From: Parasponia andersonii | Taxonomy: Eukaryota > Streptophyta > Magnoliopsida > Rosales > Cannabaceae | Reading direction: 5' to 3' | Assembly (NCBI GenBank): GCA_002914805.1 | Contig: JXTB01000532.1 | Span: 194,390-258,389, forward strand | DNA: 64,000 bases | Shown: piece after piece, positions 11,205-22,133 of the stretch | How positions within the stretch are numbered: the stretch's first letter is position 1 | How the letters are laid out: each line of letters starts with the position of its first letter | Notes under the pieces: generated by a model | The model's input: the letters and a program-made list of their open reading frames with translations, nothing else | What the model was told of the DNA's origin: nothing | The model's database searches: none | Program-made: the position numbers and the translations under genes

Positions 11205-11657
11205 GGGTCAGGTATCGGGATAGTCTTGCAGACCCCGGCAGGACTCAGGGTAGAGAAAGCTTTGAGGCTCGGTTTCTAGGCGACAAACAATAAGGCGGAG
11301 TAAGAGGCGTTGCTGCAAGGCCTTGAATTGGCTCTACACTTCGGAGTGGAGGACATCGTGGTAAAAACTAACTTGCAGCTGATCGTGGGTCAGGTCAGGG
11401 GAGACTTCGAAATAAAAGAGCCAAGGTTGCATAGGTACTTCTCCCGGGTAATGGGGGCGAAAGCCCATTTCAGCAGGTTCGATATCAGACAAATACCCAG
11501 GAAGATGAACCAAAAGGCCAGTGAAGTAGCTAAAAGCACTTCGATAGGGGGAGCAACCGAGCATACGGAGATTCTACTAGAGGGCGAAAACACAAAAGGC
11601 CTCTTGGAAGCCTCTGCGCGCCATATATTTGCAGCCGACTCCGAGGATGAGGGCTAG
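11205..11657 (+). pseudogene. Second (type I, RVT_3-like) RNase H of the Tat element, catalytically degenerate
   Basis: The reading starts SGIGIVLQTPAGLRVEKALR, continues ATNNKAE with a stop where Tyr is expected, then EALLQGLELALHFGVEDIVV and later RQIPRKMNQKASEVAK. This is the additional RNase H found between the Gypsy RNase H and integrase in Tat-lineage elements. The usual Asp of the (S/T)DSQL motif is Asn (KTNLQL), and the terminal DALAK Asp is replaced (SEVAK). At least two catalytic acids are therefore lost. It lies directly against the inversion junction at about 11200. Confidence 0.8.
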
Positions 11658-11721
11658 ATGAGACCCATCACCCAATATCTAGTGCCAGAGAACCTACCCG
11701 CAGACCCCCCAAAAAGCGAGG

Positions 11722-12882
11722 TTGATCAGACTGAAGGCTGCCCAGTATTCTATAGTGGCAGACCGACTGTATAGGAGATCAACGATGGGACCAATGCTGA
11801 GGTGCGTAGGCCCTATCGAAGCACAGAAACTGATGGAAAAAATCCACGAAGGAACATATGGCAACCACTCTGGCGGGCGCAGTCTCGCCCACAAGACCTT
11901 GACTGCTGGATACTTCTGGCCATACATGATGACCGATGCGGCCCAGTTTGTCAAGAAATGTGACAAGTGCCAGAGGTTCACCCCTGTGAAGTGCTAACCT
12001 GCGGAGGAACTCCATTCAAACATAACTCCTTGGCCTTTCGCTAAATGGGGCCTAGACATCATCGGAGAACTCCCCAGAAGTCCAAAGGGAAAAAGGTATA
12101 TCCTGTTGGCCACTGATTATTTCAAAAAATGCGTAGAAGCTGAAGCCTACGTAACCATCAATAAGGCAGACACGATTAACTTCATTTGGAAAAACATAAT
12201 TTGCCAGTACGGGATCTCTAGAGAGATACACGCCGATCACGGCACGCAGTTCTAGAACGCGAAGCTAAAAGAACTGTGTGAGTTGTACGATATAAGGCTC
12301 AGCTTCTCATCTGTAAATTACCTTCAGGGGAACGGCCAAGCAGAAGCAACAAACAAGGCCATATTCAGCAATATAAAAAAGAACTTGCAGGAGGCCAAAG
12401 GGGAATGGTTAGAAGAGCTACTGGCCGTCGTATAGGCCCATCGAACCACGAAGTGGAGGTCAACGGGAAGAACACCATTCGCCATGGTCTACGAGTCGGA
12501 AGCTGTGATCCCGACAGAGATTGGCCTCTCGACCCTTCACTCCGAAGTGGTAGAAGACACCTCACTGAACGAGCAGCAGCTAAGTTGCAACACAGACCTC
12601 CTAGAAGAAATAAGGGACATGGCCCTGGTCCATCTGGCCTCGTACCATAAGCAGGTCAGGTTCTACTATGTAAAGAAGGTTAGCGCTCGCCGATTTAATG
12701 CCAGCGATTGGGTCTTGAAGGTCAGAACGGGGAATTCCTCGAAGCTAGACTCTAACTGGGTCGGGCTTTACGAGGTAATCAAGGCGCTTGGCAATGGTGC
12801 ATATGTCCTGAAAGAACTCAAGACCAGGAAGAGCCTGCCAAACACGTGGAATGCTCAATACCTGAAGAAGTATTACGTGTAA
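11722..12882 (+). pseudogene. Ty3/Gypsy integrase (zinc-binding, catalytic core, C-terminal domains), degenerate
   Basis: The zinc-binding domain shows HEGTYGNHSGGRSLAHK then CDKCQRF. The core follows: WGLDIIGELPRSPKGK holds the first Asp, HADHGTQF the second, and NGQAEATNK the Glu. The C-terminal region (12484-12882) includes AMVYESEAVIPTEIG and a terminal LKKYYV stop at 12882. Stops break the frame after TPVKC, TQF and LLAVV, so no functional enzyme is made. The domain would catalyse cDNA insertion into the host genome. Its plus-strand orientation sets the polarity of the element. Confidence 0.9.
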
Positions 12883-13053
12883 GATACGTGTAAATATTGT
12901 AAGACACATGTGAATGCTTATATTATTAAACAACTTAATTCCAAAAAAGGTGAGGGTTTCCACTCCATGGATTTATGCTTTGGATTACTATGTAAAAGGG
13001 TCTGCCCACAATGCTAGACCCACGGGCCACTCGTGCAAAAGATCATACGATAG

Positions 13054-14785
13054 GGATCACATCACTTGCCGACGACCCGAGAAAATGTATGAAGAGTAAA
13101 GAGCTGCGCAACCAAAAACTTGCCAGCATACCCCATAAAAATCGTACTGCAGGGATCACATCACTTGCCGACAACCTGAGAAAACGTACGAAGAGGAAAG
13201 AGCTGTGCAACCAAAAACTTGCCAGCAGACCTCATAAAAATCGTACTGCGGGGATCACGTCGCTTGCCGATGACCCGAGAAAACATACAAAGAGGAAAGA
13301 GTTGTGCAACCAAAAACTTGCCAGCAGACCTCATAAAAATCATATTGCGGGAATCACATCGCTTGCCGATGACCCGAGAGGAAAGAGCTGCGCAACCAAA
13401 AACTTGCCAGCAGACCTCATAAAAATCATACTGCGGGAATCACGTCGTTTGCCGACGACCCGAGAGAACGTACGAAGAGGAAAGAGCTGCGCAATTGAAA
13501 ACTTGCTAGCATACCTCATCAAAGATCATACTGCGGGGATCACGTTGCTTGTTGACGACCCGAGAAAATGTACGAAGAAGAAAGAGCTGCGCAAGAAAAA
13601 ACTTGCCAGCAGACCTCATCAAAGATCGTACTGCGGAGATCACGTCGCTTGCTGACGACCCAAGAAAACGTATGAAGAGGAAAGAGTTGCGCAATCAAAA
13701 ACTTGCCAGCAGACTCGTCAAAGATCGTACTGTGGGGATCACGTCACTTGTCGAGGACCCGAGAAAACGTACGAAGAGGAAAGAGCTGCGTAACCAAAAA
13801 CTTGTTAGCAGACCTCGTCAAAGATCATACTGCAGGGATCATGTCACTTGCCGACGAACCGAGAAAACGTACGAAGAAGAAAGAGCTACGCAACAAAAAA
13901 CTTGCCAGCATACCTCATAAAAATCGTACTGCGGCACGTGTCGACGACCCGAGAGAACGTACGAAGAGGAAAGAGTTGCGCAACCAAATACTTGCCAGCA
14001 GACCTCATCAAAGATCGTACTGCGGGGATCACGTCGCTTGCCGACGACCTGAGATAACGTACGAAGAGGAAAGAGCTGCGCAACCAAATACTTGCTAGCA
14101 GACCTCATCAAAGATTGTACTGCGGGGATCACATCGCTTGTCGACAACCCGAAAAAATGTACGAAGAGGAAAGAGCTGCACAACCAAAAAACTTGCCAGT
14201 AGACCTCGTCAAAGATCATACCGCGGGGATCACGTCGCTTGTCGACGTCCCGAGAAAACATACGAAGAGGAAAGAGCTATGCAATCAAAAACTTGCCAGT
14301 AGACCTCGTCAAAGATCGTGCTGCAGGGATCACTCGCTTGCCGACGACCCGAGAAAACGTACGTAGAAGAAAAAGCTGCGCAACCAAAAACTTGCTAGCA
14401 GACCTCATAAAAATCGTACTATGGGGATCACGTCGCTTGCCAACGACCCGAGAAAACGTACGAAGAGTATCGGGCTGTGCAGTCAAATGCTTACCAATAA
14501 ACCTCGGTAAGGATCGCGCTATGGGAATCACATCGTGCAATAGAATGCTTGCCGATGGCCGGGAAAATGCATGAAGAGGATCAGGCTACACAGTCAAATG
14601 CTTGCCAGCAGACCTCGGTAAGAATCGCGCTATGGGAATCAACTCGCGCAATAAAATAATTGCCGATGGCTCGAAAAAACACGCGGAGGGGATTGAGTTG
14701 TGCAATAAAACATTTGCCAGTGGACCTTGCCAAGAATTGCGCCACAGGGATCACGTCGCTTGTCGATGATCTTAGGGGGCACCTT
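13054..14785. repeat. Tandem array, about 18 units of ~99 bp, in the 3' non-coding part of the Tat element
   Basis: Units begin GATCACGTCGCTTGCCGACG and contain CGAGAAAACGTACGAAGAGG and AACTTGCCAGCAGACCTC. Starts can be read near 13054, 13154, 13253, 13351, 13437, 13538, 13638, 13737, 13837, 13934, 14027, 14127, 14228, 14328, 14426, 14525, 14636 and 14748. Most spacings are 98-101 bp, with shorter units from internal deletions (such as 13351-13437) and longer ones at the right end. The last four units are the most diverged. Long open frames on both strands come only from the repeat. Variable tandem arrays downstream of integrase are known in Tat-lineage elements. Confidence 0.95.
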
Positions 14786-14995
14786 AGCTACGCTCAGGCC
14801 AAAGGCGAACGGGACCAGGGTCTACCCGTTGAAAGTATACCCTCCCTAGAGAGCACTTAAGCTAAGCAGGGGCAAAAGAAAAAAGGGGTCAGGGTCTACC
14901 CGTTGGAAGCAGATCCTCCCTAGAGAGTGCCTTAGCTAAGCGTGGGCAGGAAGTGAACGGAACCAAGACCTACCCATTGGAAGTAGGTCTGAGCA
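14776..14995. repeat. Second short tandem repeat, about 3 units of ~70-85 bp
   Basis: Three imperfect copies share ACCTTAGCTA(C/A)GC, GGGTCTACCCGTTG(G)AAG and CCTCCCTAGAGAG. The units differ from the ~99 bp family and lie directly after it. Confidence 0.75.
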
Positions 14996-14999
14996 AGAC

Positions 15000-15660
15000 T
15001 AAGCGTGAAAGCAGAAATTACAACCAAATTTTGTTTATTATTGTTTAGATTACAAGATGCGTGGTCGGCACAGACGTGGACCTGGTGTCTCTATTTTTAA
15101 GGAGCAGGTCTCGGGCAGACTCCCAAGGACACGTCGGAGTGGTAACGTCCTGTTCGTTCTCGAAAAGAGCCAAGCCCAGGCCTCCTCCTCTGAAGCGACG
15201 GGTCCAAACAGTTGTCGACCAATCCTTGGAGTTGGTTCCTAGCATGTTCCCATTTAAGGTCGAAGAAGTCCAGCCATACGCGCAGATCATATTCTGCTAA
15301 GATGAGTCATAACGGAAGTTACACATTCTCAAAGTCGAGTGAGCCAGAACTCACGTCCTGATCTCTGGAGCTGACCTCGTCGGTCGTAACATGAGGGGAA
15401 TTCGCTACTAACTCCGTATCACATACGATTGGGCTAGATCCGGAGGCTGGGCAAACCGCCGACAAAGGAATGGCATCGTATACGATGCCTGACCCTGACC
15501 ACGGATGCAAGCAACAAAAATAATATAATAATGAATACAATAGATCACATAGAATAAGCGTGAGAAGAATGCGCCGTTTTATTATTTAAACAATTTCTTG
15601 CAACATAGGTCAGCTCTATACGGAGTGGTCAACACTTTACAAATGTACATAAGGGAGAGA
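15000..15660. other. Untranslated/spacer region between tandem repeats and the end of the antisense ORF
   Basis: GC content is moderate. Short frames exist on both strands but none resembles a known domain. It probably contains the 3' untranslated region of the antisense transcript. Confidence 0.4.
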
Positions 15661-16931
15661 GTCCCTAGTTACCTTCAGGGAGGGAAGCGACGCCAGCTTC
15701 GAAGCTTGGGCCAGTTGCAGCGGAATCAGAATCGTCGTTGGACAAGATGATCGTGCTTGGCCCTCTACCCGTCAAGGCGCCCTCGCTAGGCTGATCCCCA
15801 GAGACCTCCATAGCTTGTTCTGGCGGACTCGGAGCGGGGATGGTCTCCTTGGCGACAGAAGCAGATGTAGAGGGCCCATCTTTATCTTCGTCGAGCATCT
15901 TCAACACATCAGCAGGGTACAAGATATTAATCTCGTCCCCTAACTGCTGCATGTAGTACCTGATGGAATAATAGTCCCTCTCGATGCTTTTCTGCTCATT
16001 GAACTGGTATGGCATTACCATCTCTACATGGCCTTCGAACTCCCTATTCTCCCAGCCAGACCTGTAGCTCTCCGTAGAAAGGACATCCACCTGTCTCTGG
16101 TACCTTGTCTTCAGCTTCTCTGCGTCTGCCAGTCTATCCCTCAGTGCAGCTAGCCTCAGTTCCGCTTGCCGCTGCGATAAGTCGATCAAAAGATTGTTAA
16201 TATCGGCGAGATCTTCGCCACGTTTGCGAGACAACTCGACATGAGCCTCCATCAGCTTTTTGTGATCCGAATATAGATGTCGGATTATCTTGTTAGACCG
16301 GTCGAGCCTACGCTGCAAAGAATTGGCCTCAAGTTTGACTTTCGCCTCGGCTTTCCTCACCTCCTTGGCCTCGTCGACGGCTCTGTCGTGAGCGATGAAA
16401 GCCAGACCCATCTCCACCCCCGCATTCTACAGTTCCTGCTCCTTGGCCTGGAGCTCGACCTAGGTCAACTTGGCAGCCTTAGTTTGGACCAATGTAGCGA
16501 TCTCTGCCTCGGCCAACGCGGCGACCAGCTCCTCACGCCTGACCCTTTCGATGCTCAAAGCGTGGGCCACCACGCTGCTGACCCTAGCCTCGTCCAGGCT
16601 CCGGTACAAGTCGAAATCTGCCCTCAACGTGGCAAGGGCGGCCTCGCTCTACTCGGCCATTATGGCACGGGTGTTCAGCTACCCGGTCAGCTCACTAATG
16701 CGAGTAGAGTAGAAGGACTGGACGGAAGCTAGCTGTAAAGTGCGAGAAAGAGGAGTTAGTGGTCAGAGAGGATGCTAAGACCCTGTTGCTTACAGTAAGA
16801 TGAAACAAACCTGTGTGATGCTGCGGCTGGCCACAAACTCTACATTCTCCGAGGAGAGCACCTCCAGCTCGGGCTTCGTAGCTGCACCTTCTCCCTGGGC
16901 GTTGTCCGCATCTGAGGAACGCGATTCCACC

Positions 16932-17865
16932 CCGCCGACCGTGAGGACACCTTCACCCCCCACCGGATGCGCTCCAGCGACTTTTTTCGACGCCCCCGGA
17001 GTGGTAAAGATGGTGGCGGTGGAGAGTGAGGTGTCACCGGGCACACCCTCGACAGAAGAAGCTACGACGACCGCTACTGCGTCAGCAGCTTCGGCCACCA
17101 ACTCCGCCGAAGGAACGCCCTGGTGTGATTTTTCGGTCCTGTCTTGACCAGCATCCTTAGACGCGCCGCCTCGCATGGACCTACTCCTCCTCATAAGAGT
17201 CAAAGTAGCCCCGTCGTCGTCGCTGTCAGAAGTAGGGGCGGTTCTGCCTCTCTTCCCCACCGGGCTCCCCTCCCCCTTAGACGAATTGGGTTTGCGATCC
17301 TGCTTCGTGGAGACCGGGGGAGGGGAAGACAGCCGAGACTTCAACCTCGGAGCCCTTCCACTGAGCTCAGTAATCTCTCCATGGGAGCGGGCGACACCGG
17401 ACCACCCCGCCGACAACGAGGGCACCTTCACCCCCTATCGGATGCACTCCAACGACTTCTTTCGATGCCCTCGAAGTGGCAAAGGTGGTGGTGGTGAAGA
17501 GTGCGGCGTCGCCGGGCGCACCCTCAACAGAAGAAGCTACGACGACCGCTACTGCGTCAGCAGCTTCGGCCGCCACCTCCGCCGAAGGAATGCCCTAGTG
17601 TGATTTTTCGGTCTTGTCTCAACCAGCATCGCCGCCTCGCACGGACTTCCTCCTCCTCATAAGAGTCAAGTAGCCTCGTCATCGTTGCTGTCAGAAGCAG
17701 GGGCGGTTCTGCCTCTCTTTCCTACCGGGCTCTCCTCCCTCTTGGATAAAACAGGTTCACAATCCCGCTTCTGGAGACCAAGGGAAGGGAAGACAGCCGA
17801 GACTTCAACCTCGGAGCCCTTACGCTGAGCTCAGCAATCTCTCCACGGGAGCAGGCGGCACCAGA
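16932..17865. repeat. ~473 bp tandem duplication in the low-complexity middle of the antisense ORF
   Basis: Copy 1 starts near 16930 (CCACCCCGCCGACCGTGAGG) and copy 2 near 17403 (CCACCCCGCCGACAACGAGG). Both run through matching segments such as ACAGAAGAAGCTACGACGAC and end in CTCAG(T/C)AATCTCTCCA. Substitutions and small indels show the duplication is not very recent. Confidence 0.85.
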
Positions 17866-19003
17866 CCCCGCTCCTGCCTTTGAGCCAGAGCTGGGGGCAA
17901 AAGAGGTCGGCGCAGAAGGCTCATCGGGCAGGCTCGAGGGCGCTCCTTTGCCATGCATAATCTTTATGGTCGGTGCCTCCCGGACCACGAGCCTACCCGC
18001 CTCGGGAGTTGGCACTACCGGTGCTTCATCCTCGGTCACGAACAGACCTTCCAGGTCGTCGTCTGAGCCTGTTCTTGGGATGACAACTCCCGAGGCCTCG
18101 TCCTCTGAGGACACCACTGAACGCCGACCAGTGGGGAAATTGGTGCGAGCCTTATGCATAGCGGTATTCCCCTTGACCGGGGAGGAGTCTGCCGAAGGGC
18201 CTGCGTTCGAACCTGCAAAGAGCAAGTAACATGGTTAAAACGCAGCCATGACCTGACCGACGGAGCCCCAAGATACAAAAATGAACTCACCCTTAGCCCT
18301 CTTAGGGGCAGTGGTTTCCTCTCTACGGAGCCTGGCACACTCCTCGGCCATGAGCTTCACCGCTTCTTCTAGCTCGTGGCTGGCCGGCGCCACCAAGTCA
18401 TTGGGACCCGCCAACTAGCTCAAGGCCGTGATCTGACGGCCCACTATGGCGATGCGACCCTGCTCATCCCGACAGAACTGGTTCAGGGCGGAGGCATCAA
18501 GCTGGTTCTGAAGGTACTTAGTGATGACCCACGTGTCTAGCGGGAAGAGGAGATATGAGACCATCCTTGGTATCATGTTCATCACCTGGGTATTCAGGAT
18601 AGCCTGGATGTGTCGGCAATCCCCAGATGACCCGAAGAGGATGATTCCCTCCAGCTCCTGGAGTCGACCCGCCGATAGCCGAGGCTTGAACTTGCTTTCC
18701 TCCATAGAGGCTGCACAAGGTAAAATGTCATGAGTAAAAACGGACGAAATATGCATGGACCCAAAATTCACGACCCAGTACTTACTTTGCAGAAAGAACG
18801 AGGGGATTTGAAAACACTCTTCGTTTACCCAGGGAGAGCACCACGCCCCTCCGACGGCGTATATCTTGGAATGAGAGTCCCACTGCTTGTCCGACCTCAG
18901 CAAGCCCTAGAAGATGTGGTGCCCCGAGAGCGGCTGGAGATAGAAAGTGGGGTAAGAGCCCTTTTTGGGGATGAGGATAAGCTTATAGGCATGGAAAACC
19001 ACT

Positions 19004-19411
19004 TCTAGGTTAATATGCGTGTTGAGAAGGACAGACAAGGCAGAAAGCTATATCAGGATCATGATTCCGTTAGTATTGAGCTGCATCGGATGAATCCCCG
19101 TAAGGCTAAAGAAGTGGTGGACCAAGGGAGGAAGAGGAAACCGCAACCACTCCAGATGTCTCCTTCCCGGGACGATGGAGCCTTCCAGAGCAGAGGAGTA
19201 AAGGTATTCTAGGTTAATATGCGTGTTGAGGAGGACAGACAAGGCAGAAAGCCCCATCAGGAAAATGATTCTGTTAGCATTGAGCTGCATCGGATGAATC
19301 CCCGTAAGACTAAAGAAATGGTGGACCAAGGGAGGAAGAGGAAACCGCAACCACTCCAGATGTCTCCTCCCCAGGACGATAGAGCCTTCCGGAGCAGAGA
19401 AGTAAAGGTAC
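19004..19411. repeat. 204 bp tandem duplication inside the PF04195 domain
   Basis: Sequence beginning TCTAGGTTAATATGCGTGTT at 19004 recurs at 19208. The 204 bp unit is 68 codons, so the duplication keeps frame and doubles the block from LYSSALEG/LYFSAPEG through IHPMQLN. A few substitutions separate the copies. Confidence 0.9.
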
Positions 19412-19657
19412 CAGTCCGCCGGGCCGTCGACCCTCTCTAAACTGACTCCGCCGGGGAAGCAAAGCTGCCTCCTCAACGACCCTAATTCGAAATCCACAAC
19501 GGGGCAGAGTTTTTGACTCAGATTCAGGGCCATCGTGTTAGGTGCGGTCGAAGAAGACGAAAGGTTCTGGAAAAAGGGAGATGTGGAAACCCTAAGATTT
19601 GTGAAAGCTGGAATACTTTAAGATTTTGGTAAAGTAAGAAATGAGTGTAAATGCGGC

Positions 19658-19664
19658 TTTTATA
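19658..19664 (-). promoter_or_regulatory. TATA box of the antisense ORF
   Basis: The minus strand reads CTCTATAAAAGCCGC about 125 bp upstream of the ATG at 19533, a well-formed plant TATA box at a sensible distance. It implies the antisense ORF has its own promoter, independent of the LTR. Confidence 0.55.
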
Positions 19665-19893
19665 GAGGGGGAGCCGAAGAGTTTTTCCTGGAGAAGAGCA
19701 GGGCAAGGAAGACGGAGGCGTTAGAATTTCAAAATTTTGAAAAAATTATGACACAGGATGGCGTGCCCCAACATCGACAATTGGGGAGGAGTGACGGTGG
19801 GGGAGCCACATGTATCCCTCGAATTGGAGGACCGGAGAAACGATTTCTCCACTTGATCGATACGAATCTATCAAATAGGGAAATGTGGGCAAT

Positions 19894-20688
19894 TGTGGGA
19901 CCCGTTCCTAAAACATACACCACGTAGATGATTAAGTGGCAGAACAGGTCACAAGCGGGGAACACCGTCCGACACGTGTCCAGAGTGACTGATTAAAGGC
20001 CACGCGAGTCGCACGTGGTACCGCATAGGCCTATGGGCTGTCCGAAGCCAGGGCCAAACCCATCCCAAACCCTGGATGGATTCGGCCCAATCTGATTCTT
20101 ACCTCGACAGCTGGGGGTTAGGAGCCTTAAGGGTCTTCCGCCAGAATACCGTGGGAAGTAGCTCACCACTCTAAACCCAGACAGAGCATTTAATGCGATC
20201 CTGGATAAGAGCGCGCATTGGGTAAGTCGTCCTGACAGAGCGGTGGCTTGTCAAAATCTCACCCCTGACAGGCTGGAGTCGTAGGAGACGGCGGAAAACA
20301 GGCCGCGATGATGCAAGGGAGGTTACGGTAATCACGACCTGTGATTTCTGGAGTAAGTCATGATAGAAAAAGGTACTCGATCCTAGGATTAATTGCGAGA
20401 AAGTTCCCAGTTCCAGGATTATACATATAAGTCTTGTTTCCTCCCTAAAGAGATATACAAGAGACAATACAATATACAAAAAACATTTACAAAGAATCCT
20501 TGCTGTTCAATCTCAGGGATAAATCACTGACTTAAGTATCGGAGAATCTTTGCAGGTGGCCACCCCCGCTTCTCTGTCTCAGTCCGAAGCTAAAGACATT
20601 TCGGGATAGCAAGGATACGTGGACAGTTGGTGGATATCTCGACTGCAGTTCAGAGACACGTGGACGGCTGGTAAGAACATCACCAACA
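19894..20688 (+). repeat. 3' LTR of the Tat element
   Basis: Begins TGTGGGACCC after a purine-rich run (ATAGGGAAATGTGGG). Its first ~416 bp match the left LTR at 9960-10375. It contains CACGTG at 19973-19978 and 20012-20017. The right border is inferred at ACCAACA near 20688, where PPR sequence resumes; the missing half of the left LTR prevents exact definition. Confidence 0.85.
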
Positions 20689-20689
20689 A

Positions 20690-20815
20690 ACTTAATGGGT
20701 ATAGTCGTGACATTGTTGCATACAATCCCCTCATTATTGGATTGTTCAAAGCGAGGAAATTTAATGATGCCGGCAAGGTATTTGAGAAAATGACTCGTGA
20801 CACAATATTTTGATT
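20690..20815 (+). pseudogene. PPR protein pseudogene, downstream part
   Basis: Immediately right of the LTR the plus strand reads NGYSRDIVAYNPLIIGLFKA then RKFNDAGKVFEKM, a clear PPR unit. It follows on from the fragment ending at 9959. It stops at about 20815 and is not recognisable beyond that, so the gene is truncated or too decayed. Confidence 0.75.
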
Positions 20816-22133
20816 AATGGGTTATTTAGGAATTAGACGGACGATAGAGAGAATCGGGTATATTGGTTCGAAATGGGGTCCTGCGAGGGAAAATCAAGTG
20901 TAATACGCGTATCTTTAAACATGTACATCAGGACCATTGAATAAAAATCAATAAGTTGGAGATAGATATTACATAGTTACTGATTTATCGGTTATTTTGC
21001 TATAATATTTGGAAAAATAGACATTTACTTAAAATATATCCAAAATTTGGTCATTTTTTAATAAAACCTTTTTTTTAAATTATACTTTCCCTCCATTTTA
21101 TTTAAAAATATCAATTTTTTATTTTATTTGCCCCATAAATTTTTGTAATTATAGTTTTTGCTCTCTTTTTCTATAAAAAGAAATTCAACAATATCCCTAA
21201 TATGACCTACCAATTCTTTTTAAATTTATGAACATTATTTATATTATTTTGAAGTACAAAATTTTACCCACATTTTGGATAATTTATCTTTGGTATCACT
21301 TTAAATATCCTTTTTAATTCTATATTAGTCTATATTAACTAATGTGTTTCAAAATTAACTAAATTTTTAGTGTATGCCCTCTTCAAAAAATTTCCAAACC
21401 CTATCCCTAATCAAACCATTAGCCTACATGCATACTGAACTCCAAATTGTTTGGGAAAACTCTTATTTTCTTTTTTTAAAAATGAATTAAAAAGTAAAAA
21501 ATTTGAGAAGACGCAACCATTATTTTGTTCTTAAAAAAAAAAAGACAAAGCAACCACTATTTTCCTCTTAAAAACAATAATAAAGAAACTGAAGTGTATC
21601 CAAGCAAGCATAAATTACTCTTATTTTATGTTTTTCGTTTCTCACCTGTGTTAATGCAACATATTAATTTTCATTAATTTTCGATAACATTGGCACAATG
21701 TGTGCGTCTGACATGATGTTGGTGGCGGTAATTGTATCAAACGCTTCAAAGACAAAAATCTGCTAATTAATTCCCGTGGGAAATTCTAATAGCAATCGTT
21801 TCATATTTTCAACCTTAAGCCGATGTTTTCCTTCTCAACCTTCTTACAAAAAATAATAGGTCATATATAGAAGAAGAACAAACTACTCAAAGGCACCCGC
21901 CTAAGCTTTTTTTTTTTTAATTCTTTTTCCATCCTTAGAAACCACCAAAAAAAGGAAAAATAAAATAAAAATACAAAAACAAAAACAACCGCCATTTGTA
22001 TCATCACAAACCGGGAAAAAAAAAGGGGGGGGGGGCGAATTAAAGGGACACACAAGAGGCTTTCCTAAGGTGGATTATGCTGTGCATTATACACACATGT
22101 AAAGACACACAAAGATATATATAGCTCTCATGA
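20816..22133. other. AT-rich intergenic DNA
   Basis: No gene is supported. Poly-A/T tracts and a G run near 22025-22035 are present. The right end is the 3' flank of the small heat-shock gene. Confidence 0.55.

Larger units (their letters stand above)
15665..19533 (-). pseudogene. Antisense additional ORF of the Tat element (PF04195 'putative gypsy type transposon'), multi-exon
   Basis: The minus strand starts MALNLSQKLCPVVDFELG at 19533. An N-terminal PF04195-like domain follows (RFPLPPLVHHFFSLTGIHPM, duplicated in frame), then a WGLLRSDKQWD segment. An intron runs from about 18788 to 18713 (donor AAA/GTAAGTAC, acceptor TTGTGCAG/CC) into an exon with MEESKFKPRLSAGRLQELEG. The middle is a low-complexity Ser/Pro/acidic region duplicated over ~473 bp. 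Another intron lies at about 16811-16735. The C-terminal ~300 residues form a charged coiled coil ending SLPEGN at 15665. The frame opposes integrase. Such antisense ORFs downstream of integrase are known in Tat elements; their function is unknown. Several stops (around 16430-16690 and 18420) make this copy defective. Confidence 0.75.
9960..20688 (+). mobile_element. Tat-lineage Ty3/Gypsy LTR retrotransposon inserted in a PPR gene
   Basis: The same LTR sequence beginning TGTGGGACCC occurs at 9960 and 19894. Between them lie an assembly gap, an inverted RT/RNase H block, a second RNase H, integrase on the plus strand, an ~99 bp tandem array, and an antisense multi-exon ORF. RNase H duplication, a 3' tandem array and an additional ORF downstream of integrase are known traits of Tat-lineage elements (Ogre, Retand, Grande). 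PPR sequence flanks both sides. No clean 5 bp target duplication is visible: the bases before 9960 are AATAC, and those after the inferred right end near 20688 are AACTT. Stops and rearrangement show it is inactive. Confidence 0.85.

Noticed and set aside
13011..14574. Several overlapping open frames on both strands (up to about 214 codons)
   Set aside because: They are products of the ~99 bp tandem repeat; the same peptide recurs in all frames and no domain is present.
13054..14785. CRISPR-like regular spacing
   Set aside because: Whole ~99 bp units are conserved with no unique spacers, and the context is a plant retrotransposon.
16277..18372. Plus-strand open frames of 70-150 codons
   Set aside because: They are opposite-strand shadows of the GC-rich antisense ORF, which has domain and coiled-coil support.
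9955..20693. 5 bp target duplication for the first Tat element
   Set aside because: AATAC on the left and AACTT on the right do not match, and the right LTR border is uncertain.
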